Assembly: GCA_027627225.1 (NCBI GenBank)
Contig: CM051028.1
Span: forward strand, 14,064,701 to 14,128,700
DNA length: 64,000 nt
Source: Congeria kusceri
Lineage: Eukaryota > Mollusca > Bivalvia > Myida > Dreissenidae
Direction of reading: 5' to 3'
The notes under the pieces are model-generated. The model searched no databases. It was not told where the DNA came from and was given only the letters and a program-made list of their open reading frames with translations. Below are positions 27,078 through 39,318 of the stretch, in pieces. Each line of letters begins with the position of its first letter. The stretch's first letter is position 1. The position numbers were made by a program, and so were the translations under genes.

Positions 27078-28165
27078 ATTTACCAATCATATTGTATGCA
27101 GTCTGTAAAGTTTTGTGCTTGTGTGCCACATTTGCCAATCATGCTGTACGCAGTCCAGTATAGTTGTGTACTTTGCGTTCCATACGTGTCAGTGTGACAT
27201 GTTGTATGCAGTCTAGTAGCGGTGAGTTCTATGTGTTCCATACGTTTCAATGTGACATGTTGTATGCAGTCTAGTAGCGATGAGTTCTATGTGTTCAATA
27301 ATTGTCAATGTGACATGTTGTGTGCAGTCTACTAGCCGTGTGTTCTTTGAGTTCCATACATGCCAATGTTACACGTTGTATGCAGTCTAGCAGCGGTGTG
27401 TACTTTGCGTTCCATGCATGACAGTGTCGCATATTGTATGCAGACTAGGAGCGTTGTGTACTAAGAGTTCTATACATGTCAAAGTGACCTGTTGTATGCA
27501 GTCTAGTAGCGATGAGTACTAAAAGTTCCATAATTGTCAATGTGACATGTTGTGTGCAGTCTGGTAGCGTTGTGTACTAAGAGTTCCATACTTGTCAATG
27601 TGACATGCTGTATGCAGTCCAGTATAGTTGTGTACTATGTGTTCCATACATGTCACTGTGACATGTTGTATGCAGTCTAGTAGCGATGAGTTCTATATGT
27701 TCTATACAGGTCAATGTGACATGTTGTATGCAGTCCAGTAGCGTTGTGTACTATGTGTTCCGTACACGTCAATGTGGCATGTTGTATGCAGTCCAGTAGC
27801 GTTGTGTACTATGTGTTCCATACTTGTCAATGTGACATGCTGTATGCAGTCCAGTAGCGTTGTGTACTATGTGTTCCATACTTGTCAATGTGACATGCTG
27901 TATGCAGTCCAGTAGTGTTGTGTACTATGTGTTCCATACATGTCACTGTGACATGTTGTATGCAGTCTAGTAGCGATGAGTTCTATTAGTTCAATACATG
28001 TCAATGTGACATGTTGTATGCAGTCCAGTAGCGTTGTGTACTACGTGTTCCATACTTGTCAATATGACATATTGTATGCAGTCCATTAGCGTCGTGTACT
28101 AGTCAATGTGACAGGTTGTATACAGTCTAGTAGCGATGTACTTTAAGTTCCATATTTGTCAATCA
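27078..28165 (+). repeat. 58-bp minisatellite, about 18 units, copy 4
   Basis: Units built as TGTGACATGTTGTATGCAGT, CCAGTAGCGTTGTGTACTAT, GTGTTCCATACTTGTCAA, with point variants. Phase is regular at 58 bp in the middle (for example units starting at 27193 and 27251). Units at both edges are the most diverged. Confidence 0.93.
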
Positions 28166-28242
28166 TGTTTGTATACAGCTATTTTTGTTCTATATGTTTC
28201 ACATTTGCCGACATCATAATCTGCTTAATCGGTAATTGGATA

Positions 28243-28945
28243 CTGTGGAATCATTTAAATTCGCGGGGTACAAATTTCGCGCAAATGTGATCGCGGACAT
28301 ATTCGCGCGGATCAGTTGATTTATTTACACATAAATACATATCGCCTGATCGGTGTAATGCCGGACTAGGCAGAACGCTAGTAGAGGGTCCTTTTATGAC
28401 AACTTGTTTATTGCAATAAATATGTCTATCGGTACGTGGTTAGGTTCTTAATTGATAACTGGGTTCCATTTCTCCACTTCTGGATAATAGGGGCGGCATC
28501 ATTAGACGAGTTCATAGATAATTTATATCACATGGTGTCAATCTGACAACATGTTGTTAATTGAATGCTGACTTAAATACAGGCTTCACTTCGTGGGTGC
28601 TTATTCTTTACTGAATATGTCAACTTGTGAAGACAAACGGTCAACTTGTGCACTTTACCTGTTTTATACCAAATTAAACTTTTGATAGCAAGCAGTGCGT
28701 CATTTCTTCAAACAGATTATACTTAAATATGATGTTATTTTCACGAGGAAAATAATTAATAAAACATTCACGACATTCACACATACCTGATTCGATCATG
28801 AACAACTTCTTATGAACGTGATATCTCTGAAGTTCTTTTTAAATGATTAAATCGGTAAATATTCGCGTTGGTCATACATTGATCGCGATGGCGAGATCGC
28901 GAAATGCGCGAAATTAGACCTCCGCACAAATTAGTGATTCCACAG
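28243..28945. mobile_element. Element of 703 bp with TA target duplication and TTCGCG-rich ends
   Basis: Ends CTGTGGAATCA and its inverse TGATTCCACAG, flanked by TA on both sides (28241-28242 and 28946-28947). TTCGCG and GATCGCG motifs cluster inside both ends. Absent from copies 2 and 3 at the matching place. A TA duplication fits the Tc1/mariner group, but the ends alone do not prove it. No transposase frame. Confidence 0.75.
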
Positions 28946-30053
28946 TAGCTTAGCATATTCTAACCTTCTATTTCACACTAACTTTTTTCCACGTTGACTT
29001 CATGTTTACGATGTTACACTTTGACTAAACGTAAAGGCAATATCAATGACACGTGTTCCGATTATCATAATATGACCACGCACGATTTTATGCGACGGTA
29101 TCCCTCGTTTTCAATGCTAACACAAATAAACTGAACGTGTTTAACAATCAGTCATGAAGTCTGCAGCTAGTTAAGTTTTATACTATGTGCTTTATTTGTG
29201 TCGATCGGTGAAGGATTGTGTAGTAGTCTAAGAAATGTTTGCAACAAGTAGAATGGCATGGTCTTACCTTACCGAACATTTTTATGTCGATGAAATATCT
29301 TGTAAACGCAGTAATTTGCAGTTAGAGATTATTGATTTACCGCACATAGCATAATATATTTAGTATCAATTTTAATATTATTTTACTTTAAAATATGTAT
29401 TCCAATGAATAAAATCAGAAGACATAGATGTTTCATTGCTTTGATTATATGGTGGATACCATAAAACAAATAATTATTGTTACGTATTAATATTAAAATG
29501 TTATACATTATGATTCTTTAATAATACCATACCTGCATTTAATTAACTACATTTACGAGAATAATATCTTACAATGATGACCAACGTTAACAACCGATAA
29601 TATTTCTACATATTACCATTATGTATTATAAATTACATTTCCCAATAGGAAAGGACTATATTATTAAATAGCTTGTACACTTAGCTAGAGTAATAAAGTT
29701 GTTTTTGAATAAAAAAATATAAATAATAAGTTAAATAAACAGTTAACACTGTATTATGTTAAGTTTGAGTCTTGAATATTGATAAAGGTAAATACTAGTA
29801 TACATTTTATGACCAAGTACTTAACCATTCATTTCAAAAAGAAATACAAATGTACATACATTTTATACAGAAATGAATGAAAATAGGTTATACATGTTGA
29901 CAAATACATGTATTAACAGAAGCATCGTCCCTTTGTCCGCTTTTGCTTTCGACCTATAAGGACGAAGTAATAATTGAACAATGCTCGTATACACACATTT
30001 TTAATAGCATGAAGTATATTTTTATTAACCAAGTCAGATGCTCTTCATTACAA

Positions 30054-30307
30054 GACAAGACAGTCTACGATTCAAGATAATTTTACTTCCATATATGGAA
30101 CAACATCCTGATTTCAAAACAACGCAATATGCGTTAAAACAACAATTGTTTTGCCATACATATAAAACCTTTTATTTTATGACAAGACAGTCTACGATTC
30201 AAGATAATTTTACTTCCATATATGGAACAACATCCTGATTTCAAAACAACGCAATATGCGTTAAAACAACAATTGTTTTGCCATACATATAAAACCTTTT
30301 ATTTTAT
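30054..30307 (+). repeat. Exact 127-bp tandem duplication at the LINE 5' end
   Basis: 30054-30180 and 30181-30307 are identical base for base by eye, beginning GACAAGACAGTCTACG. It sits immediately before the endonuclease start (ATG at 30318), in the place where some LINEs carry 5' promoter monomers. Confidence 0.92.
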
Positions 30308-30317
30308 TTGGTCAAAT

Positions 30318-31018
30318 ATGGAGACCATAATATCAACTATTAATGTTCGCGGTCTAAACAATAAAAACAAGAGACTGCAATTTGAGTGGCTCAGAGATTT
30401 AAATTATGCAATATATATGTTACAAGAAACTCATCTGACAAAAACTAACGGAAACATGATTAGCCAGGAAAATTCGCTTACAGCGGAAGTAAAATAAATA
30501 GTGAAGGTGTTGGCATATTCATACATCCTAAAAGTAATATTGAAATAATACTATCCACTGATATCATAGCAGGTCAATTATTAGCTGTTGGAATAAAAAT
30601 CCAAGAGAAAAGCATTAAACTCATCAACATATATGGGCCAAACACTGATGATACATCATTATTCGATACATTACAAAATTATATCATGATGAATACTGAT
30701 AAATCGTACATTATTGTTGGGCATTTCAATACCATTCTCCAAATATTGTTAAAAAAAACAACATGGTACCTACAATACACATTCAAAATGTAGAAAATTA
30801 CTAATAGAAATATTAACGGCATGTGAACTAACAGATATTTGGAGAATACAACATCCAGAAAACTGCAATACACATGGCATTCCAATTCAAAACCAGTAAT
30901 TCACTGCCGATTAGATTACTTCCTCATATCAGAAAACTTATGTAACATGATAAAAACATGCAATATAAAATCGGACTATAAAACTGATCACTCATTAGTT
31001 TATTTATCAATTAACGAA
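30318..31018 (+). pseudogene. LINE ORF2, endonuclease domain, broken
   Basis: Opens at ATG 30318 with INVRGLNNKNKR and LQETHL, the N-terminal motifs of APE-type LINE endonucleases, which nick target DNA. A frame change after about 30480 is needed to reach GVGIFIHP and INIYGPN (about 30625-30645). The usual GGDFN catalytic motif reads VGHFN (about 30717), so an acidic residue is lost. The domain closes with RLDYFLIS and KTDHSLVYLSI (about 30910-31015). Frameshifts plus the changed motif make it inactive. Confidence 0.85.
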
Positions 31019-31065
31019 TAATTGCTACGAAAAGGACAGGGCTATTTTAAAATAAACAATTATTT

Positions 31066-31790
31066 GTGTTACTGAATGTAGACTATCAAGAAAAAATAAA
31101 ACAAAGTATACAAGAAACAATAAACGTTAATGTAGGGTCCAATCCAAATACATTATGGGAATTGATCAAAGGCACAATACGGAACGAAATAATAAAATAT
31201 TCAACCCACAAAACGAAACAAACCAAATTAGAAGAAGAAAAAAAAGAGCAGGAAATTATAATACTTGAAAAACAAACCTAGATAAACAGAATGCTGAGGA
31301 AAAGACAATTCACATATTAAATAAAAATGGCAAAATATTACAAAGTAAAAAAGTAAAATTATAATACTTGAAAATCAATTACATATGAAAACCAATAATA
31401 ATAATAATAATAATAATTACATATTTGAAATAATTCAGCCAAAAAAGCTCAGATTGGAACAGATAGAGGACGAAAAAACAAACGATTCAATTTTGAGATC
31501 AAGGGCCATTAAAATTGAAAATAATGAACACAATACATCTTATTTTGCAAACCTAGAAAAACAGAATGCTGAGGAAAAGACAATTCACATATGAAATAAA
31601 AATGGCAAAATATTACAAAGTAAAACAGACATTCTGCGAGCAGAAGTACGATTCTTTGAAAAACTATACGAAAATGATAAAACGTCTGAAGAATTATATA
31701 ACAATAATAAATTCTTAACAGCTCCGATCAAAATATTAAATGACGAAAACAAACTTTTTGCGAAGGCAAATTAAACTAATATGTCGCACT
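31066..31790 (+). pseudogene. LINE ORF2, linker region with internal duplication
   Basis: Lysine/glutamate-rich linker between endonuclease and reverse transcriptase, in fragments. A segment containing CAGAATGCTGAGGAAAAG occurs twice, about 31276-31350 and 31551-31625, about 275 bases apart and nearly identical. A shorter repeat (ATTATAATACTTGAAAA) lies at 31255 and 31358. An AAT microsatellite (about 31393-31415) encodes an asparagine run. The duplication breaks the frame. Confidence 0.75.
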
Positions 31791-31794
31791 TGCA

Positions 31795-33000
31795 GAAATG
31801 AATAACAACAAAAGCCCAGGATCTGATGGTTTAACAGCTGAAGTTTACACAATATTTTGGAATGTTCTAAAACTACATTTTATGAATTAAATTAATTATT
31901 CTTTTGAAAAAGGTGAACTTTCTGATTTACAAAAACAAAGTACAATAACATTATTACAAACACAAGGGAAAAATCTAGATTATCTTGCGAACTGGAGACC
32001 AATAAATGTGTTAAATATAGATTATAAAATCGCGACAAAAGCAATTTCAAACCGAATAAAGAAAGAAATTATATCATTTGAACAAACCGGTGTTATGAAA
32101 AACAGATGTATAGGAGAAAATGTCCGACTAATATTTGATATAATAGAACACCTAAATTCGACAAACAAACCAGGATTACTGTTTTTGATTATTTTGAAAA
32201 AGCCTTTGATAGTCTAAATCACAATTTTATGATAAAATGTCTCGAACGTTTAAATTTTGGAACGGACTTAATTCATTGGATAAAAGTATTTTACTAAAAC
32301 ATTAATAGTTTAATAATAAACAAAGGACATTTATCGGACAGCTTTAATATTAAAAGAGGTGTGCGCCAGTGATGTCCGTTATCTTCTTTTCTGTTCATCA
32401 TATGTTTGCAATTCCTATCAAACAACATTGAATGTAACGATGAAATTAAAGGTATTGAAATACTAAATAATGAAATCAAACAAACACTTTTTGGAAATGA
32501 CGCCACCTTTTTCAACAATGGATCTGAGAGCTCATTCAAAGCATTAATAAACACCATAGTGGATTTTAAAAAGATATCGGGCTCCCTAAATAAAACAATT
32601 ATCAAATGTTATAACGATAAATCATTCATCCGAGGGAGCAAAAACGTTAGGAATAAACTTTCATAACCAACATGGGGCAAATATTAACAATAATCTAACC
32701 CCTAAAATAAATGAAATCAACAATTGTTTAAAACGATGGCAATATCGTAAACTTACACTGATGGGAACAATCACAGTCATTAAAACATGTGCACTACCAA
32801 AATTAATGTACCCATTTTCAGTGCTGCCAAATCTATCTTCTTCAACACCAAATGATATAACAAAAAGTATATTCAACTTCATCTGGGATTTAAAACCTGA
32901 TGACACAATTCAAAGAAAAGTACTACATCAAGACTATGCAAATGGATGTTTAAAACTTACAATCATATAAAACTTTTTAAAATCAATTAAAGGCAGTTGG
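31795..33000 (+). pseudogene. LINE ORF2, reverse transcriptase domain, inactive
   Basis: NNNKSPGSDGLTAEVY, then NWRPINVLNIDYKIATKAIS and IGENVRLIFDIIEHL are the early reverse transcriptase motifs. A frame change gives FEKAFDSLNH (about 32185-32222). GVRQ is followed by an in-frame stop before CPLS. The catalytic box normally FADD or YADD reads FGND at 32490-32501, so one of the two adjacent aspartates is lost. LMGTITVIKTCALPKLMYPF (32758-32820) follows. Several stops and frameshifts; it cannot make an active enzyme. Confidence 0.88.
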
Positions 33001-33258
33001 GTAAAACGTTATATGAATACTGAAAACAATGGAAATGGAAAATAATGTGGGATTTTAAATTGCAAAACTATGGTAACAATCTCGTATTTGATAGCGAACT
33101 GAACCATCACGCAATAGACGAAATAAGTAAAGGAAATATCTTCCTTAATAATGTAATCAATGCTTGGTCTTGTATAAATCATGAACAATAAATCAACGGC
33201 AAAACATTGTTTTATAAAAATTGGTTCGATAAAGGCATTAAATTTGTAAATCACCTTT

Positions 33259-34045
33259 ATGACTTTAGAAATAAAAAAAATGTATAATTTTAATACTCTT
33301 CAATACATATACGATATTGATAATAGAGACATTATGAAATTTAACACATTGATTACATCTATTCCATCCCAATATAAAGTGGGAGAAAACATCGAAGAAT
33401 TGAACATACAACTGCCAAAAGAAACACTTTCAAATACATCGACAAAAAAAAAACAACCCAATAAATTACTAAACAACCTTCAGTTGCAAAACGAGTATAA
33501 TAAAAACATTGAAAACAAATGGAATAATACACTGCACAATGACTTAGATCAAACAGACTGCAAGAAAATATATATGATTAATTATTAATCAACTATTGAT
33601 GCATCGCTGCGTAGTTTTCAATACAGATTTATTATGATAATTATTCCAACAAATACATATTTTTTTAATGTAATCTACAAAATAACACCTGTGCGATTTT
33701 TGCCAGTCTCATATTGAAACTGTTGACCATTTATTTTGGGCATGTCCCTGTGTTCAAGACATATGGACTAAACTAGAATCATTTTTGGCAAAGAAAAATA
33801 TTTTAATACATATAAACAAACAAACGTCATTCTTGGTTGCACTGAAAATAAACTTTTTGCTGATGTATTCAATTTTATCATAATTGTACTAAAATCATTA
33901 TTATTTAAAATGAAATATAAAAAGTGTTAACCCAATTTTCTAAGTTTCTTCGATTATCTGATTAACAGAATCAAAATTGAAGCCGAAATAGCCCTCATGA
34001 AAAATAATTACGAACATTTTTCAACATTCATTTACTCATATTAAG
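33259..34045 (+). pseudogene. LINE ORF2, C-terminal part with zinc-knuckle-like motif
   Basis: A 109-residue open piece (33259-33588) is followed in other frames by CDFCQSHIETVDHLFWACP (about 33691-33750), the Cys/His motif usual near the C terminus of such LINE proteins. The end is frameshifted and lost. Confidence 0.7.
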
Positions 34046-35434
34046 TTATACGAGTATTGTACTTCAATGTGTATATAATGACTGTAGTTTTATTCTACAT
34101 GCATGTGAAATAAACATGCTTTATAATATGTTATGTGATATTGTATATAATACGGAATAAATAAATGAGAAAAAAATGATACAATATGATAATAAAAATG
34201 TTTGAGCGAAAAACATGCACTATTGTACATAGTGCACTAATTCTCCTGGTGATGTCTCTGGAGTTTCATTATTCTTGTTAAATGAATATATTTGGATTTT
34301 TCTTGATCATTTAATTTGCATAAATACAGCTCAGTCATTAGTTCGAAATTCTTTGTTATTTAATATGTTTTGCAGCGCAAATGATAATACCGTATTTTCT
34401 GTATTATAAGTGTTCAGCTATTAAGGCGTCTGCAACGTGGGGTATTAGTATGCCAGTCAGCTGAAATTATGTCATATATTATTAACGTGAAAACCACACA
34501 AAATATTGCACAGTTCTCGTCAACATATATTACACATTGCACAAAAGACCTACATTTGCAGCTTAAGGACAAAAACAACATGTGCCATGACTGGCTGTAA
34601 AAGTAAGCAGTATGTTGTAAACGCGCTTAACGTGGACATGTTAATATAAGATGCTGTTCCCTATTGCCGTTTCCTTGCACTTTTGACATTGAAAGCAGAA
34701 TATCAAACACTAAGCCTGCCATTACATCCTTCTAAAAATAAAAAAATAATATCAATAATTTGTCAGAAATTACATCTAAAGTAAACGAAATTTAAAATAT
34801 ATTTGTAAATGTATGAAAGGTATTCAATTGCGTGTTAAAAATAAGTGAGCGTCACCTGGAAATGGTTTAAATACATCGTGTTCATATAAGTTTACATGTT
34901 GCATTCCATTTAAAATTTAATTACAACAGTTTTAATTAATATACATTGCCATGCACCTGTCCGGAGTGTATTAATAACTCATTACATATCGTACATGTAT
35001 TACCCTCAACCGATGAGCATTGTGATCAAATCATCTGAATTAATTAATTTATTGAGATGGCCATACCAGTGAATTTCAACGTTTTCGATTACACTATGTA
35101 CATTAATAAAATATATGTGTATGTTTTACATCCATATGCTGTCGTAAACGTGCCTTAAATAGATTATGTATTTAAACATACGTATTTAAATACTTACATA
35201 GAAATGTCACACGTTAAAATATTTCTAAATAAAATCCAGGACATTTTTGTCTTGATGCAATTCAAAGAGTCGGATTCAAACATCATTAAATTTACTAGTC
35301 AACATTTGCATGAATGAAACATTGTACCATAACTTAACAATACAGGAATATGCCACATACGTACGTTTGTTATAACTATTATTAAACTACTTACGTTTCT
35401 AAAACTTAAGCTTAGTCTTAATAGTAAATATTAG

Positions 35435-35439
35435 CCAAT
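35435..35439 (+). promoter_or_regulatory. CCAAT motif upstream of copy 5 promoter-like block
   Basis: TTAGCCAATGAAAA lies about 110 bases upstream of the promoter-like block. The same 14 bases occur in the same relative place in copy 6 (CCAAT at 41769-41773). Confidence 0.3.
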
Positions 35440-35541
35440 GAAAAGCCAACCTATACAATCAGCGCTTTAAATGTTGCATGTTTTAATTTGAGACTACATT
35501 TGGTTTGGAGCTTAAGTTAAGTTTCTGCACACGGTCATTGC

Positions 35542-35690
35542 CTTCCTTACCAAACCTACCTATATAGAGACCCGTCTGTACAGGAGAACAACACTAATCT
35601 CAAGGTAATTTACGCTAGATTGCTATTTACCGACGGAGACAGTGTCGCATCATTTTGATAGTTTTTTCTCATCGATCCAGCGAGAATGTG
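35542..35690 (+). promoter_or_regulatory. Promoter-like conserved block, copy 5
   Basis: Same block order, but the TATA-like motif is replaced by GTCTGTACAGGAG, so this copy would lack it. GAGACAGTGTCGCATCATTT is kept. Confidence 0.28.
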
Positions 35691-35889
35691 CTCGTTTTAA
35701 ATGTTGTTGCCGCTTAAATTAAATTAACGTTGAGTACACCTCTTAAGTTACATAATAGCCTTTTCAATGCGGTAGCAGCAGCAATAAATTAGTGTATTGA
35801 ATAGTCCTCCGTATATTACATATGCTTGCTTCTAGACTCATAAATAAGAATTTACAAGTCTACATGTGTGTCGTGTTTTGTGGTTGCAG

Positions 35890-36032
35890 GAAATACAAGA
35901 CAGGGTTAAATCTACATATTGTGAGTTGGTTTTCAATGGATTAAATTTAGGATTAAAAGTATTTGTGGCTAGTAAGATAAATTCCTTGTTTAAAACTTCT
36001 TTGTTCAAACTATACTGACAATACAAACTACG
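35890..36032 (+). other. Candidate non-coding exon, copy 5
   Basis: 143 bases between GTGGTTGCAG and GTGGGT. Both splice dinucleotides are kept; the 5' site is weaker than in copies 2 and 3. Confidence 0.28.
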
Positions 36033-38417
36033 GTGGGTACAATTTATCATATAAATGTTGCTGAACTTGTTACATATTAACTATATGTTTACATAAACGA
36101 CACTCCAGTAACCTGTATATTGCAATCAACTAGTGTATGCATCATTTAATACATTTTAAACATATTTGAGAATAATAATAATTATTATTATTATTTCAAG
36201 AAGTATTTAAATGAAGCTAGAACATAACTTGTGTACAATGTGGTGTTCTAAAATTAACCAAATTCGTTATAAGTTATGAATAAATAAGAAGAAATAAAGA
36301 ACAATAAATAAATAAATAAATAAAAATCACACAGACAAGTCACGAACAGCAAAATAAATTATGTCAAGAATCAGAATCATGCATAAAGCATTACTGTAGA
36401 TCATACAGGTATTTCTTATATCTATATTTAAAAGTATTCACATTTGTTGTACTTCGTAAATAAATAGGAATATAATTCCACACTTGTCTAAAATATCTAA
36501 ATTCGTTATCATAGCCCAGAGAGTTGTATGTTGTCGTTGATGGCTTTTAAATTATGAAACTATTGTGCAAGCATGCGGCTATGTAAACAATCTAACAACC
36601 CAGATGAACAGGATGAGCAGTGTGATGAGTAAATTATGGCTGTATAAAGCATTTGTTTACTTAGATGAAATACACAGTGGAAGAAGTGCAGTATTTGCAC
36701 ATTTTGTATGAGAGAATGTAAGCCTTCTAACATGTTGTTAAGGTCAACTGGGGTATGTATCTATAGAATGCTGTGAGCTGAAGAATTTAATATCATTGTA
36801 TCACAGGGTTGGATTCTTCAGATCTGTTTGCAGATGTGAAATTTGGACCAATTGAACAACGCTGTTCCAACCTAGTACAGAGCAAAGTGTTGACACCCAC
36901 GACAGTTTAAATTATTATTTGGCAAACTTAAGTTATTGTTTTGAAATATAATGTTGCCTCTGTATACAACTGTTTCGTCAAAATATGTTAACATGACAGT
37001 TTAAACGACTAACGCAATTGATGTGTTGTTGTTTTTTCTCTTCATAATTGTGTGTGTTTTTCTCGGTAATAACCCCATCTCAGAAATGACCCCCCTGACA
37101 ATATTACGGACTTGAAAGATACACTAATAATTGAATAATACAAAGCAACTATGGTCGTTTTACAAATTTCAAAGTAATTTTTTTTTACATACCTTTGAAG
37201 TTGCAAAAATATCTTGAGTTGCTTTCATTCTATCTGCGTTGTTCACAATTTTTATCAAAATGTCGGCGCCTTTTTCACTGATGTTATAATAAAACAGTGT
37301 AAAAAGGTACAATCAAAGAAATAATGCAGTTATTAAAATAATTTATAGAACATTGCGTTTTCAGTTTTTCCATCTTTTGTATCGGACCAAACAATGCATA
37401 ATGCAACAAGTGTGAATTTGTTAATAAATAATCTTAACCCCATATAACTCTTCAAAACCTTTTTTAAACATGTTTGTATTCTAAAGCAGTTCCTTTATGT
37501 TACTCTATCTCACTTTTAAATTGCTGTACGTTTTGCAGCATTTGCTTTTTTGTGTTCTTGTCATTTTAGAGTGTATTTGACTCTTTGTGCAATTCATCAT
37601 TTTGAAGCCTACAAAATCACTTATATCACATTGATATACAGTGTAAACTGTGAAAATTATAGTCGTCTTTGTACTTGAACTCTGCAAACATGCATAGCTT
37701 AACCATGCATTTTATGGCGGAATGCGCAGCATAAAGCAAAAATATGTGTTTCTTGTATAAGAATTGTGCGATAAAATGACTTTTTGCCGATAAATTAACC
37801 CTCGTATATTATTCTGTTTATAGAACTATATTCATCTATTTTGGAAGAGTTAATGAAACATAATGTTTCTTTGTGTGTACATTGTTATGAAAACCACTTT
37901 CGTTCAGGCTCGTTCAGAAAACTAAATAGTATTTGCGTCTGTATATTATTGAGTTACGTTCATACATGAATGCAAATGATTACGGACTTTCTTTTAATAA
38001 CGTGAGTGGACATACGATGCCGGAACTTAATACAAGTTAACGAAAAAGGATCTAAACGAAAATACTTTATTCGTCAATCATACTGTCTGCAGCTAAGAAC
38101 AAGTTTAAATTATGTGCTTCATAATCATCCGCCAATCATTTTGTGTGGAGCTAGGACGGTTTTGTACTATTTTTTTTCCATATTTCCCAACCATGTTGTA
38201 TACAACTAGGCAATTTTCTATCTCGAGTTGCATATTTTCCAATCCAGAAATCTTATAAAGTTTTCTTCTGTTTATTCCATAATCGCAAGTCATGTCGTAT
38301 GCCGAATAAGAAAGTTTTGGACAGTGTTTTCCAAATGTGTCAGTCTTGTTGTATGCAACGAGGAATTGTTTGTTCTGTTTGTTTCACATTTGTCATGATC
38401 ATTTTCTGCTTAAATCT

Positions 38418-39318
38418 ATGGTGGCATAGAACTGCTATACGATAACCACTTATGGTTCGCGAAAACTTTCGTGTTAACTACTTAGCATACTTAGGGTTGC
38501 GAGGTCTTCTGAATTATCCTACTAACACGAAAAGTATCATGATGATTATCTGACAACGCGAATCTTAACTAGACAATATTCGTGTTTTTTACCACTTAAT
38601 TTCTGCGCGAGGCCTTCCGCATTATCTTACTACCGCGAATATTATCATGATAATTATCTAACAACGCAAATCTTAACTAGATAATATTCGTGTTACCACT
38701 TAATTTGTGCGCGAGGATTTCCGTATTATCTTACTAACACGAATTTTATCATGATAATTATCTGAAATATCTTAATATTCGTGTTACCACTTAATTCGGC
38801 GCAAGGTCTTCATTATCTTCCTATTACGAATAGTATCATGATAAGTTTCTGACAACGCGAATCTTAACTAGATACTATTCGTGTTATCACTTAATTTTTG
38901 TGCTCTAGGTCTTCCGCATTAGCTTACTAAAACAAATATTATCATGATTATTATCTTACAACGCAAATCTTATCTAGTTAACATTTGCGATACCACTTAA
39001 TTTTCATGTATCGCAAATGTATTCGCAAACCAATTCGTGTTGCTAGTTATGTATCACGAATATTATCATGATAAGTATCTTACAACGTAAATTTTAACTA
39101 GTTAATATTTGTGATACTACATAAGTTTTTATTAACTGAAATTTTGATGTCAGTTCTGGGCACTTTCAGGCCTGTTTTTCATTAAGCAAATAAATTTCTT
39201 ACGCCGGAAAAAATTGCAAACGCTATTAAGATATAAGATAATAACACAAAACTTAAGTTGTAACATGAAATTTTCGCGAACCTTAAGTAGTTATCGTAAG
39301 GCAGTTCTATGCCACCAT
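38418..39318. mobile_element. hAT-like non-autonomous element, 901 bp, internally amplified
   Basis: Same family as 12386-12832: ends ATGGTGGCATAGAACTGC on both strands with four mismatches over 38 bases. Possible imperfect 8-bp duplication (TTAAATCT and ATAAATCC). Most of the interior is a tandem array of about 105-bp units (next entry), which makes it twice the length of its relative. No transposase. Confidence 0.78.
38453..39130 (+). repeat. About 105-bp internal tandem repeat, six units
   Basis: ATCATGAT(A/G)A(T/G)TATCT-type motifs recur at 38536, 38644, 38748, 38835, 38941 and 39065, each followed in most units by ACAACGC, AATCTTAACTAG and a CACTTAATT stretch. One unit is shortened (87 bp). 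Confidence 0.8.

Larger units (their letters stand above)
23860..29900 (+). repeat. Segmental duplication unit, copy 4 (partial)
   Basis: Begins with the promoter-like block (23900-24035) and exon-like block (ending at 24376). It then follows the order of copy 3: 24440-24860 matches 19920-20370, 25070-25370 matches 20630-21010, 28965-29125 matches 22010-22185, and 29210-29340 matches the region after 22480. It lacks the 14-19 kb portion of copy 3. It carries two element insertions (25675-26658 and 28243-28945) and a 58-bp minisatellite expansion. No conserved reading frame. Confidence 0.7.
30054..34190 (+). mobile_element. Degraded L1/Tx1-type LINE (non-LTR retrotransposon)
   Basis: About 4.1 kb with endonuclease, reverse transcriptase and C-terminal parts in the right order but split across frames. 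No ORF1 is seen upstream. The 3' region (34020-34190) is AT-rich with AATAAA signals at about 34155. No clear target duplication found. It separates duplication copies 4 and 5. The protein resemblance (WRIQHPEN, LLNVDYK, IGENVRLI, LMGTITVIKTCALPKLMYP-like strings) places it with L1/Tx1-type elements. Confidence 0.88.

Noticed and set aside
27078..28165. CRISPR array
   Set aside because: Tandem 58-bp units with no unique spacers, in a eukaryotic context; the same holds for the 41-bp and 30/32-bp arrays.
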